Below, piece after piece: positions 18,011-27,189 of a stretch of DNA of 64,000 nucleotides. Source of the DNA: Bacillota bacterium. Its GTDB lineage: Bacteria; Bacillota; Clostridia; Lachnospirales; Lachnospiraceae. Location: positions 62,001 to 126,000 of the forward strand of contig JAEWIZ010000023.1 of the NCBI GenBank assembly GCA_023386815.1. Direction: 5' to 3'. Below the pieces are notes generated by a model. The model worked only from the letters and a program-made list of their open reading frames with translations. It made no database searches and was not told where the DNA came from. Both the position numbers and the translations under genes were made by a program. Position 1 is the first letter of the stretch; every line of letters starts with the position of its first letter.

Positions 18011-18870
18011 ACTTTTGTTCCTTCCTCTATGGGCATGTTTTGTAGGCCCTTGTTTCGTTTTGTATTTATTTGCTCAAATTTTGACCAAACTCCATCATAT
18101 AAAATATTTCTTAATATATCAATATCCTGCAGACAGGGGAGCTTCTCAAATTCTCTTGTACATTCTGCCATCATCATAGTCAGCATCCTCCTGCAATCCT
18201 CCTGAAAGGTTTCCTTATCGCTGCTCCCAAGTAGTGGATTATAGCTGCCGTGTTTTTGATCCTTCTCAATATCATCATAAGCATCCAGAATATAAATATA
18301 TTTCCCCAGATAAAAGCCTACCTTCTGTAAACTATCCTGCCATCGATCCTCTTTATAAGTAAATAAAGCTGCCATCAACTCTCCAAAGCATCTCGACACG
18401 GTATCAATATTTTCTTCCGCTTTTTTTTCACATTCAGCTAATCTGTTTAAGGATTCACTAATTTGCTTACATTGTCTAGGATATCTCTTATTTATTTTTT
18501 TATAAGCACTTTCCAGAGCTTTTGCACCAGTTAAGCCTAAGACACTCTTTTCATCCTGCCAGTCATCCAGTAAATGATGATAGGACAGTGCAATATTCAT
18601 ATCTGCTACATACTCGGTTATTTCATTGATTAATGTATCATGCTTTTTCACCGGGTGAGTAATACAGCGGTCAGCGGTCTTTTTTGTCTCGCATTCATAA
18701 AGGGAGGTTAAAAGAATCACCAGAAAGGTCATATCATAGGATAAGGTCATCTGTCCAAAGCGGCCATATCTTTGATGCAAGGTCTTACACAAACCGCAAT
18801 AATAAGCCTTATACTTGAAAAAATCCTTTACCTTTAATTCAGCTTTATTCACATTAACGTAACCGAACAT
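18007..18870 (-). CDS. DUF5685-family protein
   Basis: 287-aa soluble, mostly alpha-helical protein. It begins MFGYVNVNKAELKVKDF and has YCGLCKT (C25, C28), as in proteins called DUF5685. Two acidic motifs, DDWQDE (102-107) and DAYDDIEKD (196-204), are about 90 residues apart, recalling the paired Asp motifs of squalene/phytoene-synthase-like isoprenoid folds. That similarity is my inference. A GGAGGA ribosome site precedes the start, and the stop overlaps the J-domain start by four bases. It is the first gene of a three-gene operon. Confidence 0.65.
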   Translation of the reverse strand: MFGYVNVNKAELKVKDFFKYKAYYCGLCKTLHQRYGRFGQMTLSYDMTFLVILLTSLYECETKKTADRCITHPVKKHDTLINEITEYVADMNIALSYHHLLDDWQDEKSVLGLTGAKALESAYKKINKRYPRQCKQISESLNRLAECEKKAEENIDTVSRCFGELMAALFTYKEDRWQDSLQKVGFYLGKYIYILDAYDDIEKDQKHGSYNPLLGSSDKETFQEDCRRMLTMMMAECTREFEKLPCLQDIDILRNILYDGVWSKFEQINTKRNKGLQNMPIEEGTKV

Positions 18871-19215
18871 GTATCCTCCTGATAACGATCATTTGGCCGT
18901 AAAGCCACTAGGTGCCAGATGCGAGTTATTTTTTTCACCACGCTATCCTCTATGAATTGTTACAGTATATCATATCTCTTGCTTAAAATGAACGTTATTC
19001 AAAAAAAATCATAGACATTTCATATTTTGTTAATATTATGAGAAAAAAATACGTTTTATTAATCCAATATAAAATCATCTTCACCATTACTAATCAATGC
19101 AAATTATAACATAGATTAGTCAAGATAAAAACTTAGAAATTCATTAATTTTTAAAAAGTATCAAGCAGGAAGCAACTTTATTTTATCAGATTTTTATCGA
19201 ATCCTTATATAGAAA
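18871..19215. other. Intergenic region, candidate promoter only
   Basis: This AT-rich gap precedes the DUF5685 gene. A minus-strand TTCATT-17-TATACT near 18963-18991 is a possible promoter, with a roughly 90-base leader that contains a small GC-rich hairpin near 18895-18920. No reading frame or known RNA motif was recognised. Confidence 0.35.
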
Positions 19216-19254
19216 CATAGCACTGTATATTTGTACCAAATATACAGTGCTATG
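19216..19254 (-). terminator. Terminator of the nucleoside ABC operon
   Basis: A perfect 18-bp inverted repeat (CATAGCACTGTATATTTG and its complement) with a 3-base loop lies 46 bases after the last permease stop. It lacks a strong T-run but has the position and stability expected of a terminator. Confidence 0.65.
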
Positions 19255-19299
19255 AATGAAATTCAGCTTTGTCAATATAAGCTGTAAAATACTATTCTA

Positions 19300-20265
19300 T
19301 TATCTTCTGCCCTTGTCATAAGGTATACCTTCTGCCTTTGGAGCTCTTGACTTCTGTGAAGTAAAGATAAGAACGATCATAGTTGCTACATATGGTAGCA
19401 TCTTGAAGTAGGTTTGGTTTATACCCATATTATGCAGGAAAGGAATCAGAGCAACGGAGTAAGCCAGGATTCTAAGGAATGCGAAAAATAATGCTGCAAA
19501 CATTATTTTAATTGGTTTCCACTGACCAAAGATCATAACTGCTAATGCAAGGAAACCAAAACCAGCCACACCGGTATGACCATTCGCATTACCATCCATG
19601 ACTCCGACTGAGTAAAAGAAACCACCAATACCGCCAAGGAACCCGGACAGTGCAACACCAGCGTGTCTCATCACATATACATTGATTCCAACAGAATCTG
19701 CCGCTTGAGGATGTTCACCACAGGAACGAAGTCTTAAGCCAAACTTTGTTTTGTAAAAAATTATCGTAGCAATCACCAGGAATAAAAAACCGATGTACAC
19801 AGTGATATAGGTTTTCTTGAAGAATAAATCTCCAATCACCGGAATACTGCTTAGGCCTGGAACCTGCTGAATGTAAAAGTTTACATCTGTTGTAATACCA
19901 TCACTGTTGAATTTCATTTTAGAAAAGAGTAATACGATAGCCGGAACTAACATATTTAAAGCTGTTCCACTAATTGTCTGGTCAGCCTTCATATTAACTG
20001 CTGCAAAGGATAACAGCATTGAGAAAATAATACCGGCTATTGCTGAAACCAGCATGGCGATAAGCAAAATCGTCTGAGGTCCCATTCCTGACCTTTGAAT
20101 ACCATATACGGTGAGGCAGCCAAAGAATGCACCAAACAACATAATACCTTCCAAACCGATATTAATTACACCACTTCGCTCACTGAACATACCGCCCAGC
20201 GCAACTAATAGCAGGGGAACCGCTACCGGAAGCATATTTTGTATCAAATAGTAAATTGTATCCAT
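19300..20265 (-). CDS. nupQ: Nucleoside ABC transporter permease (NupQ-like)
   Basis: 321-aa membrane subunit of a BMP-family importer for purine or pyrimidine nucleosides. About eight to nine spans are visible, with family landmarks GVINIGLEGIMLFGAFFG, MKADQTISGTALNML, and the EAA-like loop RSCGEHPQAADSVGINVYVM. The start lies three bases after the upstream permease stop, so the two are cotranslated. The gene name follows the Bacillus NupOPQ system; the exact substrate is not shown. Confidence 0.88.
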   Translation of the reverse strand: MDTIYYLIQNMLPVAVPLLLVALGGMFSERSGVINIGLEGIMLFGAFFGCLTVYGIQRSGMGPQTILLIAMLVSAIAGIIFSMLLSFAAVNMKADQTISGTALNMLVPAIVLLFSKMKFNSDGITTDVNFYIQQVPGLSSIPVIGDLFFKKTYITVYIGFLFLVIATIIFYKTKFGLRLRSCGEHPQAADSVGINVYVMRHAGVALSGFLGGIGGFFYSVGVMDGNANGHTGVAGFGFLALAVMIFGQWKPIKIMFAALFFAFLRILAYSVALIPFLHNMGINQTYFKMLPYVATMIVLIFTSQKSRAPKAEGIPYDKGRR

Positions 20266-20268
20266 GGA

Positions 20269-21435
20269 TTACGCCCCCTTTCTATCTTTCTTTCCACTGC
20301 TGTCAACTCTTCCTGATTCCTCTTTTGCCAGTCTTCTCTTGCGAACCATTCTGGCAACATTTGAATTCATCAGCATAGCAAAAGCAGAGAAATAAATAAT
20401 AACCGCAATTACAACATCAATGATTTCCGGTTTATAACCATATAAACTGCTGGCAATTGTTCCACCCCTTTGAATATGTGAAATAAAGATCGCAGAGAAG
20501 ATAATGCCAATTGGATTAGAGCTGCCCAAAAGAGCTACTGCTATACCATTAAAACCATTTGCTGCAATCACATTAATTGGTTCATAGGTCATACTACTTC
20601 CAGCGATCGTGGAAGGTGCCAGGATTGCAAAGGCTCCACCAAGACCAGCGAAAGCACCAGCGATCAGCATAGTAAGTATCGTGTTACGCTTATCGTTCAT
20701 ACCTGCATATTTGCTGGCATGCTTGTTAAAACCAGTTGCTCGAAGCTCGTAACCAAAGGTTGTCTTATTCAGCACGATATAAAGAACAACTGCTAGGGTT
20801 ATTGCTATAATAATAGAGAAGTTAACATTTGAATTACTTACTCCCAGAGAGGGAATTTGCGCGGAGGCAGGTAAGTATGCAGTCCTTGTCATTGATGAAA
20901 TATAGATGGTTGCATTATCCTGTATCCACATATCCACCAGATACATTCCTATATAATTGAACATAATAGAAGTAATTACTTCATTTACATTAGCAAGTGC
21001 TTTACAGATACCCGGAATAAAGCCCCAGACCATACCGCCTAACATACCTGCAAGGATGCATACGATCCAGTGAATACCAGCAGGGAGCTCCCACATAAAG
21101 CCTACATACAATGCGAAAAACATACCCATGGTATATTGTCCGGAGGCTCCGATATTAAATAATCCCATTTTAAATGCAAAGCCTACCGCAAGACCAGTCA
21201 TAAGAATTGGTGTTGCATAGTAAAATACGTCACCAAGACGTCCCAATCCACCAAAAAGCATCGTGGTAAAACCATACCAGGAATTCTCCGGCTTTGCTAT
21301 GATCATTACAAAAAATCCAAAAATTAAACCCAAGGCGATCGCTAATAATGCTGCGGTAAAGGTAGAAAGCGCTTTGCTTTTTGTCACACCTGTAATCATA
21401 TCCTTGAATTTGGGAGAAACTTGATTATTCTGCAT
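20269..21435 (-). CDS. nupP: Nucleoside ABC transporter permease (NupP-like)
   Basis: 388-aa membrane subunit pairing with the downstream permease. The N-terminus holds a first span near residues 25-50, followed by GLAVGFAFKMGLFNIGASGQ and VNEVITSIMFNYIG, diagnostic of this BPD_transp_2 subfamily, and an EAA-like loop ELRATGFNKHASKYAGM. The C-terminus is basic and cytoplasmic (RRLAKEESGRVDSSGKKDRK). It overlaps the ATPase stop by 11 bases. Confidence 0.88.
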   Translation of the reverse strand: MQNNQVSPKFKDMITGVTKSKALSTFTAALLAIALGLIFGFFVMIIAKPENSWYGFTTMLFGGLGRLGDVFYYATPILMTGLAVGFAFKMGLFNIGASGQYTMGMFFALYVGFMWELPAGIHWIVCILAGMLGGMVWGFIPGICKALANVNEVITSIMFNYIGMYLVDMWIQDNATIYISSMTRTAYLPASAQIPSLGVSNSNVNFSIIIAITLAVVLYIVLNKTTFGYELRATGFNKHASKYAGMNDKRNTILTMLIAGAFAGLGGAFAILAPSTIAGSSMTYEPINVIAANGFNGIAVALLGSSNPIGIIFSAIFISHIQRGGTIASSLYGYKPEIIDVVIAVIIYFSAFAMLMNSNVARMVRKRRLAKEESGRVDSSGKKDRKGA

Positions 21436-22969
21436 AGGACTTCTCCTCCATATTTCGTTTTGCGCCTGACATATACAGACCCAGTTCCTGAACTGTAATT
21501 TCCTTAGGATTTAACTCTCCAACGATCTCACCTTCGTACATAACAAGAATACGATCGCTTACTTCCATTACTTCATCCAGCTCAAGGGACATTAATAGTA
21601 CGGCTTTACCCGCATCACGGGTAGCTACTAATTGCTTATGAATAAATTCGATAGCACCTACATCCAGACCCCTAGTTGGCTGAACTGCAATCAGGAGCTT
21701 ATGTTCTTTATCAATTTCCCTGGCAATGATAGCCTTTTGCTGATTGCCACCTGACATACCACGAGTAATCGTAATTGCTCCCTGGCTGCTACGAACATCA
21801 TACTGTTTAATCAGACCTTCTGCATATTCTCTAACAGCCTGTCTCTTAATAAATCCGCCTCGCTGAAACTCTGGCTGCCAATAACGCTGTAATACCATGT
21901 TATCCTCTAACGAATAATCGAGAACCAAACCATGCTTATGACGGTCTTCCGGGATATGACTCATACCAGTTCTCGTACGAACACGAATCGGGGCTTTGGT
22001 GATATCCTTTCCGCAAAGCACTACCTTTCCTTTACTCATTTTCTCTAGGCCGGTGATTGCAGAAATAAGCTCAGACTGTCCATTTCCTTCAATACCTGCA
22101 AGACATACAATCTCTCCTGCTCTTACTTCAAAGGAGATATCCTTTACTGCATCTTTTTTGCTAACCTTTGATGGAACACTTACATTGCTTACCTGAAGTA
22201 CCACATCTCCAACTTTCTCTTTTAGCTTCTCAACAACAAAGTTAACATCTCTGCCAACCATCATTCGGGAGAGCTCCTCTTTCGTGGTATTCTTTATCTC
22301 AACAGTACCGATACATTTTCCCTTCCGAAGAACGGTGCAACGATCGGCAACCGACATGATCTCGTTCAGCTTATGGGTAATGAATAAGATTGATTTTCCT
22401 TCTTTCGCAAAACCTCTCATAATATCCATCAACTCATCAATTTCCTGAGGTGTTAAGACTGCTGTCGGTTCATCAAAAATAAGAATGTCATTTTCACGAT
22501 ATAGCATCTTTAAAATCTCAACACGCTGCTGCATACCAACTGAAATCTTTTCAACGATTGCATCCGGATCCACATGAAGTCCGTATTTTTTACTTAATTG
22601 GGTTACTTTTTCTCTGGCTTCTCTCTTCTGTAAAAAACCTGCTTTGTTAGGCTCTACACCTAAAATAATATTTTCTAGAACAGTGAAAATCTCAACTAAT
22701 TTAAAATGCTGGTGAACCATACCGATACCAAGATTATTTGCATCCTTTGGGTTACTCACTCTAACCACTTCACCGTTTTTCTTAATCTCGCCCTTTTCCG
22801 CCTGATGAAGGCCAAAAAGTACGCTCATTAAGGTAGACTTTCCTGCTCCGTTTTCTCCAAGAAGTGCATGAATCTCACCCTTTTTTAATTGTAGGGTAAT
22901 ATCATCATTAGCAATAATACCTGGAAATTCTTTTGTAATGTGAAGCATTTCGATAATATAATTTTCCAT
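21425..22969 (-). CDS. nupO: Nucleoside ABC transporter ATPase (NupO-like)
   Basis: 514-aa double-ATPase subunit. The first domain has Walker A GENGAGKST and Walker B ILIFDEPT, with the signature ISVGMQQR; the second has the degenerate P-loop GIEGNGQSE and the signature MSGGNQQK. The ATG at 22969 (MENYIIEMLHITKEF) follows GAGG by six bases; the longer frame to 23026 runs through a terminator-like hairpin and is rejected. It is the second gene of the bmpA-nupO-nupP-nupQ operon. Confidence 0.92.
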   Translation of the reverse strand: MENYIIEMLHITKEFPGIIANDDITLQLKKGEIHALLGENGAGKSTLMSVLFGLHQAEKGEIKKNGEVVRVSNPKDANNLGIGMVHQHFKLVEIFTVLENIILGVEPNKAGFLQKREAREKVTQLSKKYGLHVDPDAIVEKISVGMQQRVEILKMLYRENDILIFDEPTAVLTPQEIDELMDIMRGFAKEGKSILFITHKLNEIMSVADRCTVLRKGKCIGTVEIKNTTKEELSRMMVGRDVNFVVEKLKEKVGDVVLQVSNVSVPSKVSKKDAVKDISFEVRAGEIVCLAGIEGNGQSELISAITGLEKMSKGKVVLCGKDITKAPIRVRTRTGMSHIPEDRHKHGLVLDYSLEDNMVLQRYWQPEFQRGGFIKRQAVREYAEGLIKQYDVRSSQGAITITRGMSGGNQQKAIIAREIDKEHKLLIAVQPTRGLDVGAIEFIHKQLVATRDAGKAVLLMSLELDEVMEVSDRILVMYEGEIVGELNPKEITVQELGLYMSGAKRNMEEKSYAE

Positions 22970-23015
22970 GTTTACCTCACTATGATCTTTATAGTAGATA
23001 GTTTTCATTAAAAGA

Positions 23016-23037
23016 GGCTGCTGCATTTGCAGCAGCC
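23016..23037 (-). terminator. Intercistronic hairpin between receptor and ATPase genes
   Basis: GGCTGCTGC and GCAGCAGCC form a perfect 9-bp GC-rich stem with an ATTT loop; on the minus strand it is followed by TCTTTT. It probably acts as a partial terminator or mRNA-stabilising end, giving more receptor than ATPase. Confidence 0.75.
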
Positions 23038-23138
23038 CAATTTAATATCTTATTCACGACAAGTGTATCAGCTAACTGATTCCTCTTGTTTCAAAAGATT
23101 CTAAGCCACTTTGCGATTGTTCATCACTTTTCTTCTTA

Positions 23139-24275
23139 CTATCTTGTAGTAACAGCAACCTTCTTCAGATTAAGTCCTGTAGTAAGCTCGTCTGCTGTAG
23201 CAATACCGTTTGGATCTGCTACGGTAAGAGTACGAATCAGAGATACAGAGTCACTTGCAAGAGTAGCATAAACTGCATCATAAGCTGCTTTATCAAAAGT
23301 GTTGAAGCGATCAAATGCATCAGCTTTATCATCTCCAAGTACAACAGTAGGAAGACTTACACCATTATTGGCAGCGTTAAAGTAAGTAGTTTTACCTGCA
23401 TAAGTATCCCAGCTCTTTGTCTTGTAGATAGACTCAAGAACTGTTTTAACAGATGCTCCAAGACCCTTAGTAGCAGAAGTGATAACGGTTTCACTGTCGT
23501 ATCTTTGATCAACGTCTACACCAATAACTTTTCCATTGGATTCACTAGCTGCGGACATAACACTCTTACCAACAGAACCGCCACAAGCGAAGATTACCTG
23601 TGTTCCCTCTTGATACATTGTCTTAGCTGTAGCCTTATTTGTATCGGTTTCAGCAAAGTCTCCTGTATAGTGGTAAGTTACTGCTACAGACCCATCAGCA
23701 AGACCAAGCTCTGCTGCAGCAGCCTCAACTCCCTGAAGATAGCCATAACCAAATGCTACTACTGCAGGAACAGCCATACCACCCATGAAACCAAGCTTAG
23801 TATAGCCATCCTTAACAGCTGCGTAACCAGCTAAATATCCGGATTGCTCCTCTGCATACATGATACTTGCAACATTTGCTTTTGTTTCATATTGATAGTC
23901 AGCTGTATGAGGAGCGCCATCAAGAAGGATGAATTTTACATCAGGATACTTTGTCTGTGCTGTATAAACTGGCACCTCAAATAAAAATCCAGGTGTTACA
24001 ATTACTTTTGCTCCTGCAGTTACTGCGTTGTCAATCGCTGCAAGATAACCCGCATCAGATGCTTCCTCAGGTTTGATGTACTGATAATCTTTAATATCAT
24101 TTTCCTCACAGAAAGCTACAACGCCTTCCCAAGAACCCTGGTTAAATGATTTGTCATCAATGTTTCCTTTGTCAGTGATAAGTGCGATTTGAAATGTAGT
24201 GTTTTTGGAGCCGCAACCGGTTAACATCATGCCTGCAAGTGTTAACGTTAAGATTAGTGCAACAATTTTCTTCAT
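23139..24275 (-). CDS. bmpA: BMP-family nucleoside-binding lipoprotein
   Basis: 378-aa receptor of the PnrA/Med/BmpA family. The signal peptide MKKIVALILTLTLAGMMLTG ends at a lipobox LTGC, giving a membrane-anchored lipoprotein. Family motifs are LITDKGNIDDKSFNQGSWEG near the mature N-terminus, FLAGYA-like SGYLAGYAA and GFMGGM, and VIGVDVDQ. These match receptors that bind guanosine, adenosine or inosine. It is the first gene of the operon, with GGGAGGA before the start. Confidence 0.92.
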   Translation of the reverse strand: MKKIVALILTLTLAGMMLTGCGSKNTTFQIALITDKGNIDDKSFNQGSWEGVVAFCEENDIKDYQYIKPEEASDAGYLAAIDNAVTAGAKVIVTPGFLFEVPVYTAQTKYPDVKFILLDGAPHTADYQYETKANVASIMYAEEQSGYLAGYAAVKDGYTKLGFMGGMAVPAVVAFGYGYLQGVEAAAAELGLADGSVAVTYHYTGDFAETDTNKATAKTMYQEGTQVIFACGGSVGKSVMSAASESNGKVIGVDVDQRYDSETVITSATKGLGASVKTVLESIYKTKSWDTYAGKTTYFNAANNGVSLPTVVLGDDKADAFDRFNTFDKAAYDAVYATLASDSVSLIRTLTVADPNGIATADELTTGLNLKKVAVTTR

Positions 24276-24304
24276 GAGAAATCCTCCCTTTAATATTTAC
24301 GACA

Positions 24305-24348
24305 TAACGTCGTTAGTTAAATTATAGCATTTTAAAACAATTTTTCAA
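24305..24348 (-). promoter_or_regulatory. Promoter of the nucleoside ABC operon with small dyad
   Basis: On the minus strand, TTGAAA (24343-24348) and TATAAT (24321-24326) are 16 bases apart. A TAACG-T-CGTTA dyad (24305-24315) lies at about the transcription start and may be a repressor site. The leader is only about 40 bases, too short for a purine riboswitch. The remainder of the gap to 24649 has a 9-bp inverted repeat (24550-24571) of unknown role. Confidence 0.6.
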
Positions 24349-24649
24349 CAACAATAGTTAAAGTTTCTATAATTATTTCGCTTTTTTTCGATTACTTATC
24401 TTTTTATCCTTCCTTTATTATTTCTACAACAATTCCATTATTATTTTTCACAGTATAATTACTTTTATTCCACCAAGTTTAACTTATAGAATAAAGCTCT
24501 TCTTTTTATTAATTTTCCAGCTTAAAAACTTGTCATTTGTAATATGATAGGTTATTATGGGAATAATAACCATATACATTCCTGTTCTTGTCCCCAAAAG
24601 CATTAAACACAAACTAGGTAATTCATTTGAATTGAACGGAGGAGCGGTT

Positions 24650-25801
24650 TTGAGAGAGAAGCTTAAAGTTAAAGTAGATTTCAAAAAAATAGACATTATC
24701 ATTCTATTAACCATGACTGCATTAATAGGCGTCGGTTTTTATTGTCAACTGTGTGCTTTTCAATCAAGTGAAGATTTGAATTCTATCATAATTAAACAAA
24801 TAGCCGGAATCCTGATCGGATATGTGATGATCCTGGGAATTTTATTTATTGATTATCATATTATTTGCGCTTTATCTATATTCTTGTACTTAATTATGAT
24901 GGTAATCCTTGGACTAACACTCATCATTGGCTCAGATTTAAATAATGTCAAGCGATGGATCGTGATATTTGGCATACCTTTCCAGCCTTCGGAGCTGACT
25001 AAAGTTGCTTTAATAATCTTTCTGGCCTTCTTGTGTAACTATTTTAAAAGTAAAATGGATAAGTTATATGTTCTTCTTATTTTGACCGCTGTTGTAGCAG
25101 TTCCTATGATTTTAATTATATTAGAACCGCATTTAAGTTCTAGTATTGCTATAATGTTTATTTTTTGTTTCATGATATATTACTCCGGTATTAGTTATAA
25201 GGTAATCGGAACAGCCATCGCACTGATTCTGCCTTTGCTGGTAAGTCTCTTTGTGGCAGTAGCGGTATTTAATGTCAAGATTCCGTTTATCGAGACTTAT
25301 CAGATAAATCGAGTACTATCCTTCTTATCAACAGACGAAAGCGATAATTTAACCGGTGACTATCAACAGCTTCAATCTATTGAAGCGATCGCATCAGGAA
25401 GCCTCCATGGTAAAATGCTTTCGATCAATGGTGACAATAACAAAAACTACAGCAAGATCTATGCAAATGAAAGTGATTTTGTCTTTTCCATTGTTGGAGA
25501 GGAATTTGGATTTATTGGAAGCTTTTTCATCATCCTGTTTTTCGCTGGACTAATCAGCAGATGTTTGATCATCACCGCACGTACTTCAGATTATATGGGG
25601 AAGCTAATATGTATAGGCGTTTCCGCTTATCTCATGTTCCAAATCTTTGTAAATGTTGGTGTAGCAACAAAGCTGTTACCAAATACAGGCCTTCCATTGC
25701 CCTTTATCAGTTATGGACTCACTTCACTCATTAGTTCCATGATCGCAGTGGGATTGGTTTTAAACATTGGTATCAGGCAAAAGAAACATAGTAGAAGTTG
25801 A
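24650..25801 (+). CDS. FtsW/RodA/SpoVE-family peptidoglycan polymerase
   Basis: 383-aa polytopic membrane protein of the SEDS family, which polymerises lipid II glycan strands. About ten spans are visible, with the signatures RWIVIFGIPFQPSELTKVAL and, near the end, LPNTGLPLPFISYGLTSLIS. A TTG start at 24650 is chosen because GGAGGA is seven bases upstream; the longer frame from 24557 has no ribosome site. No partner class B PBP lies beside it, so whether it serves elongation, division or sporulation is open. Confidence 0.88.
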   Translation: MREKLKVKVDFKKIDIIILLTMTALIGVGFYCQLCAFQSSEDLNSIIIKQIAGILIGYVMILGILFIDYHIICALSIFLYLIMMVILGLTLIIGSDLNNVKRWIVIFGIPFQPSELTKVALIIFLAFLCNYFKSKMDKLYVLLILTAVVAVPMILIILEPHLSSSIAIMFIFCFMIYYSGISYKVIGTAIALILPLLVSLFVAVAVFNVKIPFIETYQINRVLSFLSTDESDNLTGDYQQLQSIEAIASGSLHGKMLSINGDNNKNYSKIYANESDFVFSIVGEEFGFIGSFFIILFFAGLISRCLIITARTSDYMGKLICIGVSAYLMFQIFVNVGVATKLLPNTGLPLPFISYGLTSLISSMIAVGLVLNIGIRQKKHSRS

Positions 25802-25867
25802 ACCGTGCGCCCGCTGGGCGCACGGTTATAAAAAATCCTGCTAAAACAATGTTTTAACAGGATTTTT
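25801..25867. terminator. Tandem hairpins, bidirectional terminator
   Basis: A perfect 12-bp GC-rich stem (AACCGTGCGCCC, 25801-25812, with 25816-25827) is followed by a second hairpin (25831-25847 with 25851-25867) flanked by A5 and T5. The second can stop transcription from both the FtsW-like gene and the convergent diguanylate cyclase gene. Confidence 0.85.
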
Positions 25868-25869
25868 AC

Positions 25870-26904
25870 TTACCCAATGGTCACCTTATTTTTTCCGCAT
25901 TTTTTACTTACATACATGATTTCATCCGCTTTTTTTATTATCTCATCCAAGGACAATAACACATTTTGTTTGATAAAAACACCGAAACTAGCAGTGATGT
26001 TAAGGGAAACCTCTTCATTGGTTATAACACTGCTCTCTATTTCCTTTCGAATCAATTCGATTCTTTGAAGAACTTTCTCCCTGTCCGTAAAGTTAAATAA
26101 AAATAAGATAATCTCGTCTCCGCCATATCTGGCGACGATGTCGTTCACTCTAGTCGCTTTTTTCACTATTCTTGCTACTGTTTTTAAAACAGCGTCACCC
26201 ATGGGATGACCATAGGTATCATTAATTTGTTTAAAATTATCAAGATCCATCATTACGATCGTGTAATTCATACTGGGTAAATTAGGAATCTGTCTTAAGG
26301 TTTCAAAGAAATAGCGCTTGTTAAAAATATCAGTTAGCCCATCTCGGTTTGCACTGTCGGATATTTCTTTATATAAGAAATTATTCTCTATAGCAACACC
26401 AATATGGTTACCAATAAGTGCCAAAAATACAGCATGCTCTTTTGTATAATAATTAAGCTCGGTATGTTGGATCAGAATAAATGCAATCTGTCTATTATCA
26501 ACTTTCACTGGAACACCCAAACAGGAGTGAATTTCATCACCCTCAGAATGACCAAAATTGATTGGAGTATCGCTGTTAAGTATGAATTCTTCTTCCTGGT
26601 GGCTCATGATCAGATTTTTCTCAGCCTCAATTGCTTCACCGGATGCTCTCGTTGACGCCTCGAAATACTCATCCTTCATCTTAATATAGATGGTGGAATA
26701 TTTGGCTCCAAATACACCAATCAGCATATCGTTAATTAAAGGAAAAAGATTGGGGTCTTTAATATACTGATTAATATATTTACTGATCTCTAAAAGATTT
26801 GTAAACATATCCAATTTTTTTTCTAATTGTGTAACCTTTTGCGATAGATTATGTATCGTCTTTTCTGTGAACAACTGATATTTCTCAAATTGCTCGGAAT
26901 TCAT
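25870..26904 (-). CDS. Diguanylate cyclase with GAF sensor domain
   Basis: 344-aa soluble enzyme making cyclic di-GMP from two GTP. A short coiled coil (residues about 5-35) precedes a GAF domain (about 40-180), then a GGDEF domain with MDLDNFKQINDTYGH and the active-site motif GGDEI (about 261-265). RVND five residues before it is an intact RxxD inhibitory site, so product feedback is expected. The ATG at 26904 follows GGAGAG; the longer frame to 26922 overlaps it. The GAF ligand is unknown. No c-di-GMP effector lies nearby. Confidence 0.92.
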   Translation of the reverse strand: MNSEQFEKYQLFTEKTIHNLSQKVTQLEKKLDMFTNLLEISKYINQYIKDPNLFPLINDMLIGVFGAKYSTIYIKMKDEYFEASTRASGEAIEAEKNLIMSHQEEEFILNSDTPINFGHSEGDEIHSCLGVPVKVDNRQIAFILIQHTELNYYTKEHAVFLALIGNHIGVAIENNFLYKEISDSANRDGLTDIFNKRYFFETLRQIPNLPSMNYTIVMMDLDNFKQINDTYGHPMGDAVLKTVARIVKKATRVNDIVARYGGDEIILFLFNFTDREKVLQRIELIRKEIESSVITNEEVSLNITASFGVFIKQNVLLSLDEIIKKADEIMYVSKKCGKNKVTIG

Positions 26905-27189
26905 ACTGCTCTCTCCTTCCATATAACCAGCCCTATTAACGAAAGTCAGCCACGCTAACCTTATTAATCATATAGTTTAACAAGTGCCTCACCCTCTGAT
27001 TCACTTATCATGATTAAAAGATTCCTCCCCAATCTTATTTACATTTTCTGGCACTCCTTCATACTAATACTATCTTAGTTTATCATTTATTGTCCCATTT
27101 TTCTACTATTATTTAGTAAATTAGTCCTTTTTTTGATAAAAACATATATCAAATTTCAACTAATGCTGTTAAACTAATTAGAAACCCTT

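Noticed and set aside
22969..23026. N-terminal extension of the nucleoside ATPase
   Set aside because: It runs through a GC-rich hairpin and a better start with GAGG six bases upstream exists at 22969.
24276..24348. Purine riboswitch before the nucleoside transporter operon
   Set aside because: The leader from the predicted start is only about 40 bases, and none of the conserved purine-aptamer sequence is present.
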